NCBI GenBank assembly: GCA_029216955.1
Contig: JANAVB010010791.1
Location: 6,998,629-7,062,628, forward strand
Reading direction: 5' to 3'
Length of the DNA: 64,000 bases
Source of the DNA: Iris pallida
Lineage: Eukaryota; Streptophyta; Magnoliopsida; Asparagales; Iridaceae
In this document: positions 35,889-47,913 of the stretch, piece by piece
How positions within the stretch are numbered: position 1 is the stretch's first letter
Layout of the letters: every line of letters starts with the position of its first letter
Notes under the pieces: generated by a model
What the model saw: only the letters and a program-made list of their open reading frames with translations
The model's database searches: none
What the model was told of the DNA's origin: nothing
Position numbers and translations under genes: made by a program

Positions 35889-36713
35889 AGGTATCAGGGA
35901 AGACAACATATTTGTTTTCTATTTGTTGGAAGAAACTAACATTTCAGGTAGATGCTTAATGGCTAAAAGTGATGAGAGTCATCTGTGGCATATGAGACTC
36001 GATCACGCAAATATGGACACAATCTCAAGGTTATCCACGAAGAAGCTAGTACACGGTTTACCAGACATAACATTCAAGAAGGATTCGATATGCAGCCAAT
36101 GTGAAAAGAACAAAGCTACTAGATCCACATTCAAGTCAGTAAACGCAGTATGTACTACTAGACCTCTACAATTGCTACATATGGACTTATTTTGTCCTAG
36201 CAGAGTTGCTAGCCTCGGAGGTAAGTTATATGCTTTTGTAATTGTAAATGATTACTCTAGATACACGTGGGTATACTTTTTGACACGCAAGAATGATGCA
36301 TTATCCGAATTTGTCGCCTTTTGCAAGAAAGTACAGAATGAAAAAGGTTACATGATCACTCGTATTAGAAGCGATCATGGTGGCGAATTCAAGAATGCAG
36401 AGTTTGAGTAATTTTGTGACACACACGGTTTTGTACACGAGTTCTCCTGCCCTAGGACTCTACAACAAAATAGAGTTGTGGAACGTAAGAACAGAACTCT
36501 ATCCGAAATGGCCAGAGTAATGTTAAACCAGTTTAGTTACCCAAATATTTCTGGACTGAAGCTGTCAATACAGCTTGTTTTGTTCTCAATAGAGTTCTAA
36601 TTCGACCCAAATCGAAGAAGACTCCATTTGAGTTATGGTTTGATAGAATTCCATCAGTTTCATATTTTAGAATATTTGGTTGTAAATATTTTATTCTTAA
36701 TACAAAAGATAAT
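35857..36713 (+). pseudogene. Sirevirus integrase remnant
   Basis: GAG-pre-integrase block LWHMRLDHANMDTISRL and zinc-type CSQCEKNK, then the catalytic core: HMDLF (first Asp), VNDYSRYTWVYFL, RSDHGGEF (second Asp). A TAA at 36409 interrupts it. After the stop the frame reads on with RVVERKNRTL (the Glu), where the usual NGVVERKN has Arg for Gly. Integration function is lost. Confidence 0.85.
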
Positions 36714-38697
36714 TTGGGAAAGTTTGACGAAAAGGCCGATGAAGGTATATTTTTAGGTTATGCGGCCAAGAGAAAAGGATACCGAGTCTTCAACAAACGA
36801 ACTATGATCATCGAAGAATCAATCAACGTCACCTTTGATGAACTGAATCAAATGACTATCGATGACAATGACGAAGATCTAACTGTACCAAGCTCAACAC
36901 CAGCTGATTCTCTACCAAGCTCAGCACTAGCTGATCCTCCTAGAGAAGATCCAGGAACCAGCTACCTTCAGAGTCTGCCGAAAAGATTAAAATTTACGGC
37001 TGATCATCCAAAAGATTTGGTAATTGGTGATAATACCAAAAGTGTAACTACTCGTACATCCAGTAGAGATATTGTTTCTAGTGTTGCATTCATTTCACAG
37101 CTAGAACCCAAAACCATTGATGAAGCATGTAGTAATAATTTTTGGATAGATGCTACACAAGAGGAATTAAACCAATTTGAACGGAATCAAGTTTGGGAAC
37201 TTGTTTCCAAGCCTATTGATCATCCGGTCATTGGCACCCGTTGGGTATTCCGAAATAAACTGAACGAGAATGGTTTAGTGACTCGTAATAAGGCTCGAAT
37301 AGTAGCTCAAGGATACAATCAGGAAGAAGGTATCGACTACGATGAGACTTATGCCCCAGTTGTAAGATTAGAATCCATTCGCATGTTATGTGCATTTGCA
37401 TAGTTTTTATAATTTCAAATTATTTCAAATGGATGTCAAGAGTGCATTTTTAAATGGTTTTATAAAAGAAAAAGTTTTTGTAGCACAACCTCCAGGTTTC
37501 ACAGATTTTAAATTTCCTGATCATGTTTTCAAGTTGAAGAAAGCTTTGTACGGTTTGAAACAAGCCCCTCGTGCTTGGTATGATTGTCTAAGCTCTTTTC
37601 TACTTGATAACGATTTTTCAAAGGGCAAGGTTGACACTACTTTGTTTATTAAGTCTTTTAATGGCAAGCTTCTCTTAATACAAGTCTATGTTGATGATAT
37701 TATATTTGGATCTACTGATGAATCTCTTTGTCAAGAATTCTCTAAATGTATGCAGAATGAGTTTGAGATGAGCATGATGGGAGAGCTGAAATTCTTTTTC
37801 GGACTGCAAATCAAACAAACTGACCATGGAACATTCATAAATCAAGCCAAGTACACAAAAGATTTGTTAAAGAAGTTTGATCTGGACAATGTCAAACCTA
37901 TTGGCATTCCGATGGCAACTTCAACAAAGCTTGATATTGATGAACAAGACAAGCCTGTCGACACACGTAAGTATCGAGGTATGATCGGTAGTTTACTTTA
38001 TTTAACTGCTAGTCGTCCAGATATTATGTTTAGTGTTTGTCTGTGTGCACGTTTTCAAGATAATCCAAAGGAATCACATCTGTGCGCAGTTAAGCGTATC
38101 TTTCGATACCTTAAGGGCACTTCTTCTGTTGGCTTATGGTATCCCAAAACCAAGTCCTTTGACATTATTGGTTACTCGGATGCAGATTTTGCTGGATGCA
38201 AAGTTGATAGAAAAAGTACCAGCGGTACATGTCATTTCTTAGACAAGGCTTTAGTCTCATGGTTTAGTAAAAAGCAAAATTCTGTAGCCCTATCAACAAC
38301 AGAGGCTGGGTATATCACCGCAGGACGTTGTTGTGCTCAAATTTTGTGGATGAAACAAACCTTGGAAGACTATGATTTATTTTTTACACACATTCCCATT
38401 TTCTGTGACAACACGAGCACAATTAATTTGACTAAGAATCCAGTATGTCACTCTCGTACTAAGCATATAGAGATCCGACATCATTTTCTTAGAGATCATC
38501 ATCAGAATGGAGATATTGACCTTGTATACAAAGACACTGAGAATCAATTAGCTGACATCTTCACAAAACCTCTAGCAGAAGATCGTTTCAATTATTTACG
38601 TCGAGAACTAGGAATTTTGGACGTCAATAATGTTAATAAATTTTGTTTTATGATTATATTTCAATACGCAAAAACTGTGTTAGAGACAAGCCAATAA
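36714..38697 (+). pseudogene. Sirevirus reverse transcriptase and RNase H, frameshifted
   Basis: Two open parts, 36714-37403 and 37390-38697, in different frames. The first has the pre-RT and RT start (WVFRNKLNENG, KARIVAQGYNQEEGIDY, ETYAPVVRLES). The second has MDVKSAFLNG, LYGLKQAPRAWY, the active site YVDDIIFGS, and RNase H with YSDADFAGCKVDRKSTSG, ALSTTEAGY, FCDNTS and TKHIEIRHHFLR, ending LADIFTKPL. One frame change near 37390-37403 splits the RT. The second part is otherwise long and clean. Confidence 0.9.
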
Positions 38698-39231
38698 AGA
38701 GTCTGTCTGTCACCACAACTACGGTTGAAGCGAAGCGGTACTTAAGAGTTCCCCGGTGGACCTCCGCCAGCTGGGACAGTACTCCTACAGCTAATCTGAG
38801 ACAGTCGCTGTGTAACAATATTTAATCTATAAAATAATATTAATTATATTAATTGAAGGTTGAAATTACTAATCTTTGAATTAAATTTTTGAAATGAGTC
38901 AATAAAAAAAGAAAATGGCCCAAACCAACTAACAGAACCCCCAGACGAATTCGTCCAGAGTTCAGACCGAATTTGGCCCGAGTTCGGTTAGTGGTATCTG
39001 GTTATATAACCAGAACCCGAGAGCCTCTTCTTCTTCATTGCTTCTAAAACCACCTTCACAGCAACAGCAGCCGCGCGAAAGCTCTCCAAACCCTGTTCTT
39101 CACCACTTCGTTTCTCCCAATCTACGTGGTAAAATCCATCCAAATTTTGGATTCGTGCGGAGATCGTTGTCCTCTACTACATACTTGAATCTCGGGAGGT
39201 ATAACTCTATATCTCTCCTCCTTTCAAATTC
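38698..39231 (+). promoter_or_regulatory. Pol/env spacer with an LTR-like promoter block
   Basis: About 38935-39010 contains GAATTCGTCCAGAGTTC and GAGTTCGGTTAGTGG, the last identical to the LTR at 41465-41480. TATATAA follows at about 39003, some 230 bp before the env-like ORF. This could be a second promoter for the env-like ORF. The rest of the spacer has no recognised feature. Confidence 0.4.
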
Positions 39232-40555
39232 GTGCATATTTACTTTATTTGCACAATGTCGCCTAAGGGATTCAACCCCTTCAAGAGGAAGAATACGACC
39301 AATCCTAGTGAGGAAGGATCATCTTCAAATCCACCCATGAATTCTCTCTTTTCACCAGTTCAATCGAACGATGGCGCATTCGATGGGTTTTATTTTCAAA
39401 CCCTAGATCAAGCCCTTATGTGGTATGGAGACTTCTCTATGAGATCCATATGCACAGGCGCTCCTATCAAATGGACTGTGTTTCTAGAACACCGCCCTTA
39501 TTTTGAGGCATTAGGGTTACAATACGTTGTTAAACTTTGTTTCCCGGTAGCTACTAATGCCATTAGACTTTTCTATTGCAATATCGTACTAAACATGTTT
39601 GACGTAAGTACTCGTGTTGGCGGACTAGATATCGAGTTCAATGATGTCCTCTTAGCGGAAATCCTTGGTATTCCTAACGAGGGTGCACCGCTTGATGATA
39701 TCACTGAATTTGATTTTCCCGACGGTACGACACTTGCTAGTTTCAAAGCTGAACTCTGTGCCCCTGATCGAGTTCGCTCTGGAAAGTTCAAGGCAAATAA
39801 CTTGAACTTGTTTAGTTATGAATTGCATCGCATCATCTACCACACTCTCCTTCCGAAGTCTACTTCAAAGGATGATGTCACATTACTTGAGCTGTCTGCT
39901 ATGTATCATATTCTTAAGGGGATTCTTTTTCTGCCCCTAAGACTATTATCCAGATGATGGGACGTTGTCGTATAAGAGATAGAAATCTCTCTTATGTGAT
40001 GATTCTCCCACGCATCTTCCAGCAGTTTTGATATTGATCTGTCAACTTGTACTCAAGACCCTGAGCCCAAGTTTCTTAAGCTATCTCATCGTAGTATGAC
40101 TGTTGCTGCTCCTTCCTACTGCTCCACCTCCTCCACCTACTCAGCAGTATGCCATAACCTTTGAAGGCATACACTAGCATCTTTCTGATTTGCACGTCTC
40201 GATGACGGATATGGCCCGCGAACATGAGTTTCGCGATGTCACTCGTTATCAGGCGATAGCAAATTCTCTAGCTGATCTCCGATTTGCTCAGACTGGACAT
40301 TCTGCCGGTTCTATTCCTAGAGATCCAGCCTTTTCTGGTTACCGCTGTGAGGATGAGGCTGTTCATGCCTACTTTCAGCCCGGTAACACATATGATTGGT
40401 ATCGTTCTGATCGTGCTCCTACTCGAGACTTTATCAGTGAGTTTTACGCTGGCGCCCCTCCTCACCCTTCTTGCGCTGGTACTTCTGGAGCTGGTCCTTC
40501 TGGACATGTCGGTCATGCTGCTGCTGATGATGACGAGGAGGAGAAGGAGATTTGA
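39232..40555 (+). pseudogene. Sirevirus env-like / plant transposon protein region
   Basis: Open part 39232-39957 (241 aa; a better start is the ATG at 39256, MSPKGFNPFKRKN). It resembles the 'putative plant transposon protein' domain found after pol in Sireviruses and Athila elements (blocks YFEALGLQYVVKL, VSTRVGGLDIEFNDVLLAEI, LNLFSYELHRIIYHTLLP). The frame then breaks. A second open part, 40190-40555, has an acidic end (DDDEEEKE). I see no clear signal peptide or transmembrane helix, so an envelope role is not supported here. Confidence 0.65.
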
Positions 40556-41060
40556 TGATATATTAGCTGATTTTGAGACTTAGCTATTGTCTACTGTACA
40601 CTTGGAAATGCTCCGACATTCTAAGTTTCTTTCTTTCTAGTTTTTATGTTCATTTCTTTTGAGGACTTGTATTGGATATTTCTTGATGTCTCTTGAACAT
40701 CATTTTATCTTTATGGGATGCATAGTTTATCTTTCACATCAGTTTATTTATTTATTTATAGCATCTTTATCTGCTTCTATATTATAAATTGCCTGTGAAA
40801 TACTTTTCTGTTATGTCTTGTATATTCTCATTGCATGATATATTATTTTCTTGTGTTTCTTCACTGTTGTATCTTATGCATTGATTGCGGGGGATTTTTT
40901 TTCTTTTACAATTATTTTGCTAAGTGACAACGGGGGAGAAATAGGATCTAACATTTTGTTTTGAGCATAATACAGGGATTGAACAATTTTGAACAATGTT
41001 GAACAATTTTTGTGATATCTTATCTCAAAGATGTTATATCATTCATAGTTTGTCAATTAT
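40556..41060 (+). other. Sirevirus 3' untranslated region
   Basis: T-rich, non-coding, with repeated TTATTTATTTAT and TTTGAACAATTTT-type words before the polypurine tract. Confidence 0.6.
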
Positions 41061-41075
41061 CAAAATGGGGGAGAT
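41061..41075 (+). other. Sirevirus polypurine tract
   Basis: CAAAATGGGGGAGAT directly before the LTR start TGTTGG, the usual primer position for plus-strand synthesis. A second purine run, CAACGGGGGAGAAATAGG, lies at 40929-40946; extra tracts are typical of Sireviruses. Confidence 0.9.
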
Positions 41076-42333
41076 TGTTGGCCCATTGGTCATATGGTCA
41101 AACTGATTTTAATAATTGATCAAACTCTGTTTCGATATATGGAGCTAGTCAGGATATCTCGGACTCTTGGACATACTCAAGAATGGCTATCTACTCAGTT
41201 CAAGACCGAAGCGTTGTTTGCCTGTTCGAGTCTATATTTTTTTGAGCAATGTATTTTTCATTTTATTTGAGTCTAGGAATACTTTGTACACCGAGTCGTA
41301 CTGGCAAATAGGCTATTCCAAAATGATTTTAAAATATTTTTAAAATGTCCTTAGTTTTGAAAAACATTCGTTTTTACAAAAGCTCCAAAAAGGTTTTCAA
41401 AATTCCCCAAAAACTAATTTTAAAAACCCTAACCTAACCCTTACAGAACTCGGCCAGAGTTCGGCCAGAGTTCGGTTAGTGGCCGTTTTGTTTTTAAATT
41501 CCTTGGAACTTGGTCCTCCTGCAGTTGCAGATTTGACCGAGATTTTCTCATCGAGTTCTGCCCGAATTCGGTCCGAATTTTGCCAGAATTCTGGAACTCC
41601 TATAAATAGAGAAGGATTTCGATCATTTTAACTCACTCATTTACTTTTAATCTTCTCTCTACTCAAAGCCTACTGTCTTCCAAAGAGTTTTTTTCTAGAG
41701 CTTTAATTTTCAGATTGTCACAACCCGCACCCGGTTTTCGGATGCGAGCTCGTGAGCAAGCCAGCTACGTATCGAACGGACTCCAGCCCGACTCGAATAC
41801 GTAAACACTGTCAAGGCTATGGTATACTGCCAAATCATGGCAAACAAATCTATATCTCAATCAACAATAAGAATATGAAACATGAATGAACATTATGGGT
41901 CGTGGTCTGCAGCCCACTAGCATAAATGCCCGATAAGACTCTAAAGGATATAACCAAAGTCTAAACTGAATCAAGAAACAGGATAACTCATGATAAGGTA
42001 TGAAAGCACGAGCGGATAATAAACACAATAACGGTACCTGAATCCCGCAAGAACCGCAAATCCTCCGCCATCCAGAACTACTAGCTAACTCCATGAAATC
42101 ACTAACCTGAAGAGATCATCAGGTCCTCGAGGGACATAGCAAGATACATAAAAACATGCCTACCTAGCAGTTTATCATGCAATAAAGAAAATACAGAAGA
42201 CAAACAGGAAAGGACCAATCATCACGACAATACGACTATACACGACTGGAAGAACCACTACGCATGAACGAACTGCTGGAGAAGAACAAGAGAACACGAT
42301 ATCACGATGTCAATGGATACCAATCGAATACAC

Positions 42334-42747
42334 AAACCCTCGTCCCTAGTATGGACTCGCAGGTTTGAAACAACTACTAGCCCTCGTCCCTAATGTGGAC
42401 TCGCAGGCCAACATCACCTTCATCCCTAGTGTGGGACTCGTAGGTGTGAACCATATACTACTAACCCTCGTCCCTGATGTGGACTCGCAGGCTAGCATCA
42501 CCCTCATCCCTAATATGGACTCACAGGTGTGGACTGATAACTACTAACCCTCGTCCCTGGTGTGGACTCGCAGATTAGCTTACTAACTCTCGCCCCTGGT
42601 GTGGGCTCGCAAGTTAGCTTAACTACTAACCCTTGCCCCTAATGTGGACTCGCAGGTTAGCTTACTAACTCTCGCCCCTGGTGTGGGCTCGCAAGTTAGC
42701 TTAACTACTAACCCTCGTCCCTAATGTTGACTCGCAGGTTAGCATCA
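42334..42747. repeat. Minisatellite, ~10 units of 38-45 bp
   Basis: Units share ACCCTCGTCCCTAATGTGG and ACTCGCAGGTTAGC. A higher-order pair (TCGCCCCTGGTGTGGGCTCG alternating with the plain unit) recurs from about 42545 to 42720. It lies in the left third of the family E solo LTR. Confidence 0.92.
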
Positions 42748-44534
42748 AGATTTCAAGACAAGGAGGTAAAGCAGTTCCGATATGACTTATTCATCCTATG
42801 AAACGATACGACTCACGACACGGTACGAGAGGGAACCAATCCGATAGAACCACGACATCCAGTCAAGCATGATAACGATAAAAGAACACGACTAATAAAC
42901 CAGTAAATACTGTCTAAAGTAAAGCATGCAAATGAAAGATCTGTAATAACTAACTGATAACATATAAAGATATAGGGATTAACTAAGCATGTAAATCATG
43001 AATAGCTAGAGAACTGTATATTTACTAGCATGCACGATGTACAAATCTCATATCAATAATCAACCAGTAAAACTGTATAATAATAATAGAAATATACATG
43101 TAAATAAAATGTAGAGGGAGGCAAGGTATCTTACCTGATGGCAGCGCGAAAAACCAATAATGTATCGCCAAATCATAAGTCAGAAAGTCAAAGTCATCAC
43201 AACTGTCTCCGAAAGCTGAAACAGACAATGCCAACGGTCTCAGAATAGTCAAATTAGCTAGAATTGTCTGTCCTTAAGTCCAATTCTGGTCACAGGGGCA
43301 AACGGTAATTTCGGTCAAAAACGATGTCCGCCGTTGGACCCACTTTGCACCGAAAATCGTGCCAGAGTCAACGGTCTCTAAAGTCATCAAACTATATATC
43401 TACAGATCCGGTTTTTTGATGCGAATCCAACCGTATGTCCAAAGTTGGATTCCGGCAGGCCGTGCACAAAATCGTCCGTTGAGTGGGACTGTGGGGCCCA
43501 CAAAACGGTAATTTTACCAACTGTCTCAGAATCGGACCAAACTTGGCGTACACGACCAAAAAAATGATACGGTCCTGCTGGCATAAGTTTCGTCTCGATC
43601 TGACGACCGTGCATAAAGTAATTAAGAAATTTATAAAGTTTACGATACCGTGAATTTCGACGGATACGCATCAAATTCGTCGCGCACACACGACCAATTT
43701 GAATTCCGCCAAAGCCCACACGACCATGAAACTGTTACGCACCTTTCGATGTCTTCGGTTCGTGACCACGTCGCCCAGAATGGCGGGACACACGTCGTGT
43801 GGAAGAATTTTATATTTTGAAAACATATTTTTCGTCAACTTCATCCTAATTTTAAACAGCAATTAACCAACAAGAATTAAATCTAAAAATAGTATTTCCA
43901 TCTTGGTTAGGTTGTCTAGAAGTCTGTTCAAGCGGTTTTCCAAAACTCACGATGTTCCGGTCGCAAATCGACCGTAAACCTTGGAGGTTGGGGCAGTTCT
44001 ACGTCCTGTTTCGGGACAGGTTTTTGCCGATGTTCGAATCGGTTTCCTGAACAATACGGTCAACAATATTCGAAACTATTTGAAGGGGTTAAGAGTCCTA
44101 TGGATTGACTTCGTACCTGCGAAATCCGTTCGTGAAATGGACGATCGGGTAGACGGAAATCACCTTGCGAAATTGGCCTCCTGAACGCGCCTACTGCTGC
44201 TCCTCTGTTGGCTGTACGCGTTGTGCACGGCGGTCCCGGCCGACTCCGGCAACTTGGCGGCGGTGCAGGGCCGCCAGGGTGGTCGCCAAGGTGTGGGGAA
44301 GGGTGGCGCGTGGGTTGCGACGAGAGTCGGCTAGGGTTTGGGTATTTTTCTCTTCACGATCTCTCGATCTCTCTGATTCTCTATTATACGCGCGGCTCAG
44401 GTTTCCTCGGCTTGGATGTGGGGAAAGGTCGGGTCGGGGAAGTTGACGCCTGGCTTGGGCTGGCCTGCTGTTCTAGTTGTAGGGCTGGGATATATTAGTA
44501 ATTCTTTGTTTTCTTTTTTTTCTTCTCTTTTTAG

Positions 44535-44894
44535 CATACATACTTATATATCTATATATATGCATGTACCCTTGTACACATATACATATATACGTACACA
44601 CGTATATACGTATACATACACATATACACAATATATATTTATATTTACATACTCACATATATAATATATATTTATATATACCTACATATATACACGTATA
44701 TATATTTATTTATATATATATATTTTTTTTATATATTTATATATATACACATACATGTACACTATTATATATATATTTATTTATATATACAATAAACACA
44801 TATATAATATATTTATATATACATACAAATACTCACATATTATATATATATTTATATTTACACAAACATACACATCTATATATATATATATATG

Positions 44895-44961
<67 letters not shown>
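44535..44961. repeat. TA/TACA repeats ending in (TG)n
   Basis: Degenerate TATACA/TATATA sequence, then about 29 TG units at 44903-44961. ORFs across it are artefacts. Confidence 0.95.
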
Positions 44962-44963
<2 letters not shown>

Positions 44964-46059
44964 GAGAATAAAATAATATTAACTATTAATAATAAATAAT
45001 TTATTTATTTAATAACCACCATGTTAATTTTAATAATAAAAAATAACCCTAATAATACTGTAATTAAACCAATAATATATTTTTGTGAACTCATCAAACA
45101 CACCATTTATTTGGCTCCAGAAATTCGTACAATTATTCTAAAACAACATTTAAATAAACTATTAAATATTTAGAAAGTATTTGTCAAGTCCTAAAAATAA
45201 ATAAAAAAATATTCGTATATACATAAAATGTCTACATGGCCGTCCCGAGTTTCACTGCATGCCTACATGGGCTTGGATTCGGTTTGGGCCCAGTTCGGCT
45301 AAGTTGATACAATCGGGTCATCTAAAAATAATATATTTAATTAATAAATAAATAGTTCATCGGTGGGGGTTAAGTCACAACTTAATCTGGTTTTCCTAGT
45401 TAGGACACTCATATGGCTTTGCATTCTCCTATCATGGTTAAACACTAGTCAAAGCACGCTACTGCACTATCCGTGCCATGATTCCTAGCCATCTTGTACT
45501 TCAAAACTCAACCATGATTTTAAAATCATCTACCGTAATAATTAACTAAATAATTATTTATAATATTCTAAAATCACAATTTAAATCAAATAAATAAAAT
45601 TAAAAAATATTTTAAAATTTCGGGAAGGGAAGCTACACAGATCCCAAGCCAGTTACAATCCTCTAGTCGATTTGCCAGTGCGATACGGTCTAGAAGTTTC
45701 AGAGTGATTGTAATCAGAAGGCTTGATAGAAGAACACCTATTCACAATTGAAGTTGGACGAGTTCTTCGTATCAAAGCTCGCGTTGTAGAAGTTGCAAGG
45801 ACTTCGTAAGAAAACTTGCGGTTTTGCCAATAGTGGATTCAACTGGTAGCAAGAGTTCTACCGACTAGACTATTTCTCAACAGAGGGAAACCAGTATACA
45901 TCGCTGTCTTTGCATTTGCTTTCTTATCTCTGCCTTTACATTATTTAGTTGTGATTATTATTCTGTGATTTTGCTGCTAACATTTTTAATTAGCATTATT
46001 CCGCTGCCAACTCTATTCACCCCTCTTAGAGTATTCTGCTTTACGATTTCGTTCCTACA

Positions 46060-47913
46060 GCAGATACGCTCGTGTTTGTACGAGTCGATACTGGACACGG
46101 ATGTGAGAATACCTTTGTGTCGATGATGTAGCCTCTCCACAGTTGCAGCCGTGACCCGGCGAGGTGCTGTGCGTGCCTGCGAGCCGAGTCCGAAGCCTCC
46201 CTTCGGATTCTGACACTAAATTCTAGGGTATAAATTCAAAACTCTTGATTGATTTCAGTTTCTGGGTTTATTTTGTTTGTCGATGATGTTGTTGGATCTC
46301 GATCCCTACATAAAAAGGGTTTCGATCGACTGATACGTGTTGGGTTCGATTTTGGCTTAACGATCCTACGATTTGTCTTTGTTTGTGAAGCGCGAATGAT
46401 CTTTAGATCATGTTCGGTTCTTTACTTGCTGTTGGATCATTTTCGATTTCGGGTTACCTAGCTGCTGTTGGAATTATTTGTGATGCATGTATTGTTGGTT
46501 TGGATTTCTTGTATAAATTGTTGCTTGGGTTCTCCTTCCTATACTTGCTGTGGGATGTTGGTTTAGGTTTTCCTTATTATACATGTTGGGTTGGGAAATA
46601 TTTCTTTGCTATAGGAGATGTTTTGCTATTTGGTTTAAAATTGTTGGTTGGGTATCTATTATGCATGATGGGTTTAACTTGGTACTGTGGATGGTTTTGT
46701 TGGGAGCTTTTCGATATAAATCACATGCAGGTATATATTAGTTGGGAGTATTTCTATTTCGGGATTGATATCTCCATTAGCATACATGCGTCGTTGATTT
46801 TGGCACTACGTCCACTATGCCATGCCTGGATGTTTTACTTTATTTGTCGGTTTCAATTTTTAATAGAGTACTCTGATACTCTTGGTGATAGTCGTTCGAC
46901 CAAATGAACCAAAGCGTTGCAGATCGTATCGGATACACTGGCTCCGTGTCGGGATGTATCCTATACGTGTTATGGCATGCTAGTACAGCAGATGATGATT
47001 GATCCTTATCTGAGACATCTTATATATCTTATTTCGTTTCTTGTCATTGGTCGTAGTTTATATGTTGGTACTGTTGGTTGTTCAGTCTGGGTGCAGATAC
47101 GATCGTGTTTGTACGAGTCGATACTGGACACGGATGTGAGGATACCTTCGTGTCGATGATGTAGCCTCTCCACAGTTGCAGTCGCGACCCGGCGTGGCGC
47201 TGTGCGTGCCTGCGAGCCGAGTCCGAAGGCTCCCTTCGGATTCCGACACCAAATTCTGGGGTATAAATTCTAAACTCTTGATTGATTTCAGTTTTTGGGT
47301 TTATTTTGTTTGTCGATGATGTTGTTGGATCTCGATCCCTACATAAAAAGGGTTTCGATCGACTGATACGTGTTGGGTTCGATTTTGGCTTGACGATCCT
47401 ACGATTGTCTTTGTTTATGAAGCGGGAATGATCTTTAGATCATGTTCGGTTCTTTACTTGTTGTTGGATCATTTTTGGTTTCGTGTTACCTAGCTGCTGT
47501 TGGAATTATTTGTGATGCATACATTGTTCGTTTGGGTTTCTTGTATAAATTGTCGCTTGGGTTCTCCTTCCTATACTTGTTGTGGGATGTTGGTTTAGGT
47601 TTTCCCTATTATACATGTTGGGTTGGGAAAGATTTCTTTGTTGTAGGAGATGTTTCGCTATTTGGATTAAAATTATTGGTTGGGTATCTATTATGCATGA
47701 TGGGTTTAACTTGGTACTGTGGGTGTTTTTGTTGGGAGCTTTTCGATATAAATTACATGCGGGTATATATTAGTTGGGAGTATTTCTATTTCGGAAATGA
47801 CATCTCCATTAGCATGCCTGTATCGTTGATTTTGGGACTACGTCCACTATGCCATGCCTAGATGTTTTACTTTATTTGTCGGTTTCGGTTTTTATTAGAG
47901 TACTCTGATACTC
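46060..47913 (+). repeat. Family D tandem repeat, units 1 and 2
   Basis: GCAGATACG(C/A)TCGTGTTTGT starts unit 1 at 46060 and unit 2 at 47093, giving a 1033-bp period. Unit 2 stops after about 820 bp at TGATACTCTC. Each unit has a GC-richer start (TGCGTGCCTGCGAGCCGAGT), then a T-rich part with GGATCGA/CGATCGACTG-type words. The tail of a preceding unit is at 15399-15687 plus 32522-32568, so at least three units lay in a row before the insertions. Confidence 0.9.
46410..46907 (+). CDS. Hydrophobic ORF in D unit 1 (165 aa), doubtful
   Basis: Open frame beginning MFGSLLAVGSFSISGYLAA, very rich in Phe, Leu, Tyr, Trp and Cys because of T-rich DNA. Unit 2 has the same frame at 47442-47861 (139 aa, MFGSLLVVGSFLVSCYLAA). 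Many of the differences change the amino acid, which argues against selection. No domain was recognised. Confidence 0.2.
   Translation: MFGSLLAVGSFSISGYLAAVGIICDACIVGLDFLYKLLLGFSFLYLLWDVGLGFPYYTCWVGKYFFAIGDVLLFGLKLLVGYLLCMMGLTWYCGWFCWELFDINHMQVYISWEYFYFGIDISISIHASLILALRPLCHAWMFYFICRFQFLIEYSDTLGDSRSTK

Larger units (their letters stand above)
41716..45637 (+). mobile_element. Family E solo LTR (3.9 kb), gypsy-like
   Basis: Begins TGTCACAACCCGCACCCGG, ends GGAAGGGAAGCTACA, and is flanked by CAGAT at 41711-41715 and 45638-45642. No internal coding or primer site is present, so it is a single LTR left by recombination. Parts in order: a minisatellite (42334-42747), a non-coding middle, a GC-rich block (about 43975-44480), TA/TG microsatellites (44535-44961) and a conserved right arm shared with 9591-10380. 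The orientation follows the TGTCAC(A/G)ACCCGC start of family A. Confidence 0.88.
32569..46059 (+). mobile_element. Ty1/copia Sirevirus with env-like region
   Basis: Complete insertion: 5' LTR 32569-33635, tRNA-Met primer site 33638-33649, gag and pol remnants 33729-38697, env-like region 39232-40555, polypurine tract 41061-41075, 3' LTR 41076-46059 (split by another insertion). The 5-bp duplication GCAGA lies at 32564-32568 and 46060-46064. The copia order (protease, integrase, RT, RNase H), long LTRs and extra ORF after pol are Sirevirus (SIRE/Maximus) traits. Several stops and frame changes make it inactive by itself. Length without the nested LTR is about 9.56 kb. Confidence 0.93.
41076..46059 (+). 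mobile_element. Sirevirus 3' LTR, split by a solo LTR
   Basis: Pieces 41076-41715 and 45643-46059 add up to about 1057 bp and align with the 5' LTR across the insertion, which duplicated CAGAT. Confidence 0.95.

Noticed and set aside
46410..47861. Duplicated membrane protein gene
   Set aside because: The ORF is shared only through the tandem repeat, and the copies differ at many replacement sites; T-rich DNA explains the hydrophobicity.
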